Part shown: one piece after another, positions 15,359-19,111 of the stretch
Layout: each line of letters begins with the position of its first letter
Numbering within the stretch: position 1 is the first letter of the stretch
Assembly (NCBI GenBank): GCA_964387935.1
Contig: CAYLZN010000083.1
Coordinates: 1-19,111, forward strand
Length of the DNA: 19,111 nucleotides
Source of the DNA: CAYLZN01 sp964387935
Lineage (GTDB): Bacteria > Acidobacteriota > Vicinamibacteria > Vicinamibacterales > JAFNAJ01
Direction of reading: 5' to 3'
Program-made: the position numbers and the translations under genes
The notes under the pieces: model-generated
Database searches by the model: none
The model's input: the letters and a program-made list of their open reading frames with translations, nothing else
Told to the model about the DNA's origin: nothing

Positions 15359-17023
15359 TTACTCTAGCAAACCGAGGCCGCCCGAGGCCGGAGTGTTCGT
15401 CTGCCCCAAGGGGATCCGCGGCCGCACCTCGTCCGCCTCGATGCGTCGCCGCTCGGCCCGTGACTCCTGCATGACGTGCTCCAGGATGTCGTCGCCCACC
15501 TGCGTGAGGTGCGCGGCCTCGTCCTTCGCCGCCCGATGCTCGACGGCCCGTGACACGACTTCCGCCGTGGTCGCTCCGCTCCGCTTGCCGAAGAACGGCT
15601 TGAGCAGCAGGTACGCCACGTCGCGGGCGGGCATGTGGCGCAGGAATCGCCGCAACAAGGTCAAGGTCTGTCGCGGGTAGTGGCGGAACTTGTACCTGAT
15701 CAGCCGCTTGAGGCCGGCCCGGCGCGTGTCGTTGATCACTTCACCCGGCAGGCACGTGGGGTCGACCTCCGAGCACTTGAAGTACTTGTACCAGTCGTCC
15801 GTCTCGCTCACCAGCCCGCGCGTCACGTACTCCTTCCACAGCGGCGTGCCACGGTAGACGCACAGCCGGTTGAACCCGAAGGTGTCGAGCGGCAGCCTCG
15901 CCGCGAGATCGAAGGTGGCATTCATGTCCTCGACGCTCTCGTCCGGGTTGCCCACGGTGAAGAACCCGTGGACGATCTCGATGCCGGCGCTCTTCGCGCT
16001 GGCCACGGCCGTTTCCACCTCGGCCAGCGTCTGCTCCTTCTTCAGGCGATCGAGGACCTTCTGGCTCCCGCTCTCGATGCCGAACATGATCGTGCGGCAG
16101 TGCGCCTTCGCCATCGCGGGAAACAGGTGCTGCGCCACCGAATCCACGCGACCTTCGCAGCCCCACTGGATACGGAGGTCGTGCGCACCAATCCCCTGGC
16201 AGATGGCCTCGATGCGCTTGGGCTGCAGGAGGAAGTGATCGTCGACGAAGTAGACCGCGCCGTAGCCCAGGGCTTCGAGGTGCCTGAACTCCTCGACGAC
16301 GTGCTGGGCGCTGCGGGATCGCCACTTGCCCTCGTTGAAGATCGGGATGTCGCAGAACACACACGGCCAGGGGCAGCCGCGCGAGGTCTGCATGGTCGTG
16401 AAGCGCTCCAGGGACAGCACCGCCGGCACGTCGAGCGGCATGGACTCGACGAAATCGAGCGGAAGGCTCTCCCGGTCCGGAAACGGCCACTGGTCCAGGT
16501 TGCGATCCAGGGGGCGGTCGGCGTTGTGGACGACCTCGCCGTCCTTCGCCCACGTCACGCCACGCACGTCCGAGGGATCGTCGAGGCGCTCGAGCAGATC
16601 GAGGATCAGGGCTTCGCCATCACCGCGGCAGACGAAATCCACTTCGCGGCACTGCCGCTTCACGAGCGGGGCGTTGAGGCTGGCGAACACGCCGCCGAAG
16701 GCGATCTTCACCGTCGCATGCCTGGCGCGAATCTGGCGCGCGAGGATCTTGGCGTAGGGGTAGCTCGTGGTGCTCAGGAAGCTGATGCCCACCAGGGCCG
16801 GCTGGCGACGGGCGATCTGCTCGATGATGACCTCGTTCGGGGTCTCAGGGTTGGCCTGATCGAACATGACGCATTCGTGTCCGTCGCGTTTGAGGACGGC
16901 CGACAGGGACATGATGCCGATCGGCGGGAAGCCCATCACCCTGATGCGCCCGTTTTTCGCCCGGGTCTTCGAGGGCAGCGCATAGAACTGCGGGTCACGA
17001 ACGTGAATCAGGAACACGAGCAT
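15359..17023 (-). CDS. Radical SAM protein with N-terminal B12-binding-like domain
   Basis: A 554-residue class-B-like radical SAM enzyme. Residues about 30-135 form a cobalamin-binding-type Rossmann domain (PPIGIMSLSAVLKRDGHE, LVGISFLSTTSYPYAK, IAFGGVFASLNA, VDFVCRGDGE), but the DxHxxG motif of base-off cobalamin binding is not seen. The radical SAM core (about 207-400) has TSRGCPWPCVFCD with the [4Fe-4S] ligands Cys217, Cys221 and Cys224, then YFVDDHFLL (258-266), GCEGRVD (288-294) and FGIESGSQKVLDRLKK (314-329). A C-terminal extension of about 150 residues includes basic helices (RRAGLKRLIRYKFRHYPRQ) and a charged tail. Start ATG 17023 has GAGGAG 10 bases upstream. Family members do methylations, C-C bond chemistry or hopanoid and lipid modification; none can be chosen from this sequence. 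It stands alone, divergent from a DUF4136 gene. Confidence 0.88.
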   Translation of the reverse strand: MLVFLIHVRDPQFYALPSKTRAKNGRIRVMGFPPIGIMSLSAVLKRDGHECVMFDQANPETPNEVIIEQIARRQPALVGISFLSTTSYPYAKILARQIRARHATVKIAFGGVFASLNAPLVKRQCREVDFVCRGDGEALILDLLERLDDPSDVRGVTWAKDGEVVHNADRPLDRNLDQWPFPDRESLPLDFVESMPLDVPAVLSLERFTTMQTSRGCPWPCVFCDIPIFNEGKWRSRSAQHVVEEFRHLEALGYGAVYFVDDHFLLQPKRIEAICQGIGAHDLRIQWGCEGRVDSVAQHLFPAMAKAHCRTIMFGIESGSQKVLDRLKKEQTLAEVETAVASAKSAGIEIVHGFFTVGNPDESVEDMNATFDLAARLPLDTFGFNRLCVYRGTPLWKEYVTRGLVSETDDWYKYFKCSEVDPTCLPGEVINDTRRAGLKRLIRYKFRHYPRQTLTLLRRFLRHMPARDVAYLLLKPFFGKRSGATTAEVVSRAVEHRAAKDEAAHLTQVGDDILEHVMQESRAERRRIEADEVRPRIPLGQTNTPASGGLGLLE

Positions 17024-17150
17024 GAGGAATTCGCTCCTCGGGGAAGGCCCCGACGCCGGGCTGGTACTGGGACGACGTGCGCGTGAATCTTACCCGCAAT
17101 CCGTCAGAATCGTGCACGCGCACGGTTAGGGAATCCGCCCGGGTCGCTGG

Positions 17151-17156
17151 TAGACT
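17151..17156 (+). promoter_or_regulatory. Possible -10 box of the DUF4136 gene
   Basis: TAGACT in the context CTGGTAGACTGGCGGGC lies 33 bases before the ATG at 17190. It fits TAnnnT, and its flanks resemble those of the hexamers at 13612 and 7726. No -35 box is convincing. Confidence 0.28.
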
Positions 17157-17189
17157 GGCGGGCGCGTGTTCAGACACGCGGGAGCGTCG

Positions 17190-17777
17190 ATGAAACCATC
17201 CCCTCTGGCGAGTGCCGTTGCCCTCGCGGCTGCCCTGTGCATCGCTGGTGCAGAGGCTGCGAAGGTGAAGATCCGGACCGAGCACGACAAGGCGTTCAAT
17301 TTCGCGGCGGCAAAGACCTATGCCTGGCACCCTGACGGGGCCGGCGACGTGAAGGTCCTCATCGCGGACGCCGGGGATCCCAAGGCCCTGCTCGCCCGGT
17401 TCGACCCCGTGGTCCAGCCGGCCGTCGAGGCGGAACTGGTGCGACGCGGCCTGGTCAAGGCAACGTCGGGACAGCCGGACCTCCACATCAACTACTACGT
17501 GCTCTTCTCCGCCGGCAGCTCCACGCAGACCACCGGCCAGTTCCTCCCGCCGATGGTCGAATGGGGCCTCCCCCCGTTCATGGCGGGCACGTCGAGTTTC
17601 CAGGTGTTCGAACAAGGCTCGCTCATCCTCGACATGAGCTCGCCGATGTCGAAGTCGGTGGTCTGGCGCGGTGCGGCCTCGACGGAAGTGGACCGCACTC
17701 GCAGCCGCGATCAGCAGGACACGCGCATCCGCGACGCCATCAGGGAGATGCTGAAGAAGTTCCCGCCGAAGAAGTGA
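17190..17777 (+). CDS. Secreted DUF4136-family protein
   Basis: A 195-residue DUF4136 protein with a signal peptide (1-23, MKPSPLASAVALAAALCIAG, cleavage near AEA-A). Family hallmarks are visible: FNFAAAKTYAWHPDG (36-50), VQPAVEAELVRRGL (75-88), PDLHINYYV (96-104), a mid-region FEQGSLILDM (140-149), SVVWRGAASTEVDR (156-169), and the C-terminal helix RIRDAIREMLKKFPPKK (179-195). In the family, such proteins are small periplasmic or lipid-anchored products of unknown role. The ATG at 17190 is preferred because GGGAG lies 7 bases upstream; GTG 17166 would add 8 residues before the signal peptide. No lipobox: Cys17 lies inside the hydrophobic core. It diverges from the radical SAM gene over a gap of 166 bases and is followed by the amidohydrolase after 55 bases. 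Confidence 0.88.
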   Translation: MKPSPLASAVALAAALCIAGAEAAKVKIRTEHDKAFNFAAAKTYAWHPDGAGDVKVLIADAGDPKALLARFDPVVQPAVEAELVRRGLVKATSGQPDLHINYYVLFSAGSSTQTTGQFLPPMVEWGLPPFMAGTSSFQVFEQGSLILDMSSPMSKSVVWRGAASTEVDRTRSRDQQDTRIRDAIREMLKKFPPKK

Positions 17778-17799
17778 GATCACCGACGGCTTCCCGGGC

Positions 17800-17805
17800 T
17801 ACAAT
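17800..17805 (+). promoter_or_regulatory. Possible -10 box of the amidohydrolase gene
   Basis: TACAAT in the context CGGGCTACAATGGCGCCC is a five-of-six match to TATAAT and lies 27 bases before the GTG at 17833. That leaves a leader of about 20 bases holding the GAGGAG ribosome site (17820-17825). The -35 region is not recognisable. Confidence 0.4.
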
Positions 17806-17832
17806 GGCGCCCTTCCCCTGAGGAGACCCCTC

Positions 17833-19111
17833 GTGTTCGCATTGCGCCCTGTCGCCCGCCTGCTGGCAGGCCTCGCCCTCTGCAGCGCGGCCCTCGTCGC
17901 CCAGGCTCTACCTGCGAGTGTGACCGTCCTCCGCGCCGAGCGCCTGATCCTCGGCACGACAGCGCCGCCGATCTCGAACGCGGTCGTCGTCGTGCAGGGC
18001 GACACCATCGTCGCGGTGGGTCGCGCGGGCGATACCAGCATCCCGCCTGGCGCGAAGGTGATCGATCTCGGCGGTCGCACCCTCATGCCAGGCCTGATCG
18101 ACCTGCACGATCACATCACCGGGGAGCCCGGCGACGGAGGCGACAGCGCCGTCCTCAAGGAGACCGCGGGCCATGCGGCCATCTACGGCGTCCTCAATGC
18201 GAAGAAGACGCTCGACGCCGGGTTCACGACGATTCGCAACGTCGGGGCGCTCGGCTACTCGGACGTGGCGCTGCGCGACGCGATCAACAAGGGGCTCGTC
18301 CCAGGCCCGCGCATGTACATCGCCACGCGCGGGCTCGGGATCACCGGCGGACACGCCGACATCAACGGCTGGAGTCCCGAGATCCGCCTGCCCGGCGTCG
18401 CCCAGATCGTGGACGGCGTCGACGGCGTCCGCCGCGCCGTACGGGAGCAGATCAAGGCGGGTGCCGATCACATCAAGGTCACCGCCAGCGGCGGCATCCT
18501 CTCGGTGGGCGACTCTCCCGACGCGCAGCAGTACGGCGCCGACGAACTGAAGGCCATCGTCGAAGAGGCGGCGCGGCTGGGACGCAAGGTGGCCGCCCAC
18601 GCGCACTCGGGCCGTGCCATCGTGGAGGCGGCCAGAGCCGGGGTCGCGTCGATCGAGCATGGCAGCCTGATCGACGACGCCGGCATCGCCGCCATGAAAG
18701 AGCGTGGCACCGTTCTCGTGCCCACGTTGTATGCGCTCGACTTCATCATCGAGGCCGGCGGCGAACACGGGATTCCCGAGTACGCGCGGGAAAAGGCCCG
18801 TCGGATCCGGACGCTCCAGCGGGCGAACCTCAAGCGCGCCTTCGAAGCGGGCGTGAAGTTCGCCTACGGCACGGACGCCGGCGTCTTCCCGCACGGGATG
18901 AACGGGCGCGACTTCCCGGTGTTGGTCAACGAACTCGGGATCCCGCCCCTCGAAGCCATCCGGCAGGCCACCTCGGCGGCCGCAGAGTTGATCGGCATCC
19001 AGGACAAGGTCGGCACCGTGGCCGCGGGCACGTGGGCCGACCTGATCGCCGTGGACGGCAACCCGCTCACCGACATCACACGCATGCTCGACGTCGCGTT
19101 CGTGATGAAGG
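17833..19111 (+). CDS. Exported metal-dependent amidohydrolase (imidazolonepropionase/prolidase-like), 3' end beyond window
   Basis: An open frame of 426 complete codons that continues past the right edge. The GTG start follows GAGGAG by 7 bases. Residues 1-25 form a signal peptide (LLAGLALCSAALVAQA), placing the enzyme outside the cytoplasm. The amidohydrolase signature is complete so far: an N-terminal beta-sandwich part (VVVVQGDTIVAVG, then IDLGGRTLMPGLIDLHDH with metal ligands His92 and His94), Lys215 in DHIKVTASGG (the probable carbamylated lysine), AHAHSG (His256/His258), SIEHGS (His276) and GTDAG (Asp348). The C-terminal ATSAAAELIGIQDKVGTV and GTWADLIAVDGNPL are typical of the subgroup annotated as Xaa-Pro dipeptidase or imidazolonepropionase-like enzymes. 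Exported members of this subgroup commonly act on peptides or related amides; the actual substrate is not readable. Most of the protein seems present, since family members usually have 420-450 residues. Confidence 0.92.
   Translation, partial: MFALRPVARLLAGLALCSAALVAQALPASVTVLRAERLILGTTAPPISNAVVVVQGDTIVAVGRAGDTSIPPGAKVIDLGGRTLMPGLIDLHDHITGEPGDGGDSAVLKETAGHAAIYGVLNAKKTLDAGFTTIRNVGALGYSDVALRDAINKGLVPGPRMYIATRGLGITGGHADINGWSPEIRLPGVAQIVDGVDGVRRAVREQIKAGADHIKVTASGGILSVGDSPDAQQYGADELKAIVEEAARLGRKVAAHAHSGRAIVEAARAGVASIEHGSLIDDAGIAAMKERGTVLVPTLYALDFIIEAGGEHGIPEYAREKARRIRTLQRANLKRAFEAGVKFAYGTDAGVFPHGMNGRDFPVLVNELGIPPLEAIRQATSAAAELIGIQDKVGTVAAGTWADLIAVDGNPLTDITRMLDVAFVMK

Noticed and set aside
15635..17086. 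Plus-strand open frame of about 480 codons opposite the radical SAM gene
   Set aside because: It is antisense to a protein with a CxxxCxxC cluster and normal domains, and its own translation resembles nothing known.
1..19111. CRISPR arrays, tRNA genes, insertion sequences, phage genes or defence islands
   Set aside because: No regularly spaced repeats, cloverleaf with a CCA or T-loop signature, transposase motifs or phage structural genes were seen on either strand by reading; a covariance-model scan would settle small RNAs.

Overview
This is a G+C-rich bacterial window with ordinary bacterial gene structure. The best taxonomic guess is a soil-type Acidobacteriota, perhaps of the Vicinamibacteria kind. 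The grounds are an Oar-like TonB-dependent receptor with an N-terminal carboxypeptidase-regulatory-like domain, membrane Ser/Thr kinases of the 'GPYEILAPIGAGGMGEVYRA' type with large C-terminal extensions, and DUF4136 proteins. This placement is inference from gene content; no marker gene is present. There are no rRNA or tRNA genes, insertion sequences or CRISPR arrays that I can see.

Left part (1-7695). On the minus strand, reading right to left, lie an HMG-CoA lyase-family gene, a TonB-dependent outer-membrane receptor, two paralogous exported DUF1838 proteins, and the first 28 codons of an unidentified gene cut by the window edge. An aldehyde dehydrogenase diverges from the lyase on the plus strand. 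Two AT-rich intergenic sites share the 9-mer ATACAATAT. One overlaps the -35 box of a near-ideal promoter for the receptor. The other sits between lyase and aldehyde dehydrogenase. I read this as one co-regulated uptake and catabolism locus: a receptor takes up a substrate, periplasmic DUF1838 proteins act on or bind it, and cytoplasmic dehydrogenase and lyase process acyl-CoA or aldehyde intermediates. The substrate is unknown.

Middle part (7742-14662). Two tandem plus-strand genes each encode a Ser/Thr kinase, a transmembrane helix, a PEGA-like module, a formylglycine-generating-enzyme-like (FGE/SUMF1) domain and an alpha/beta-hydrolase domain on one chain. The FGE-like domains lack the two catalytic cysteines of true FGE. 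A separate membrane-anchored alpha/beta hydrolase follows. This cassette is the most unusual feature of the window.

Right part (14659-19111). There is a Gly/Tyr/Trp-rich lipoprotein (minus), a radical SAM protein with an N-terminal B12-binding-like domain (minus), a secreted DUF4136 protein (plus) and an exported metal-dependent amidohydrolase (plus) that runs off the right edge. Several plus-strand genes have a -10-like hexamer very close to the start codon, suggesting short or absent leaders. All intergenic gaps are under about 170 bases, so no long gene-free stretch exists.
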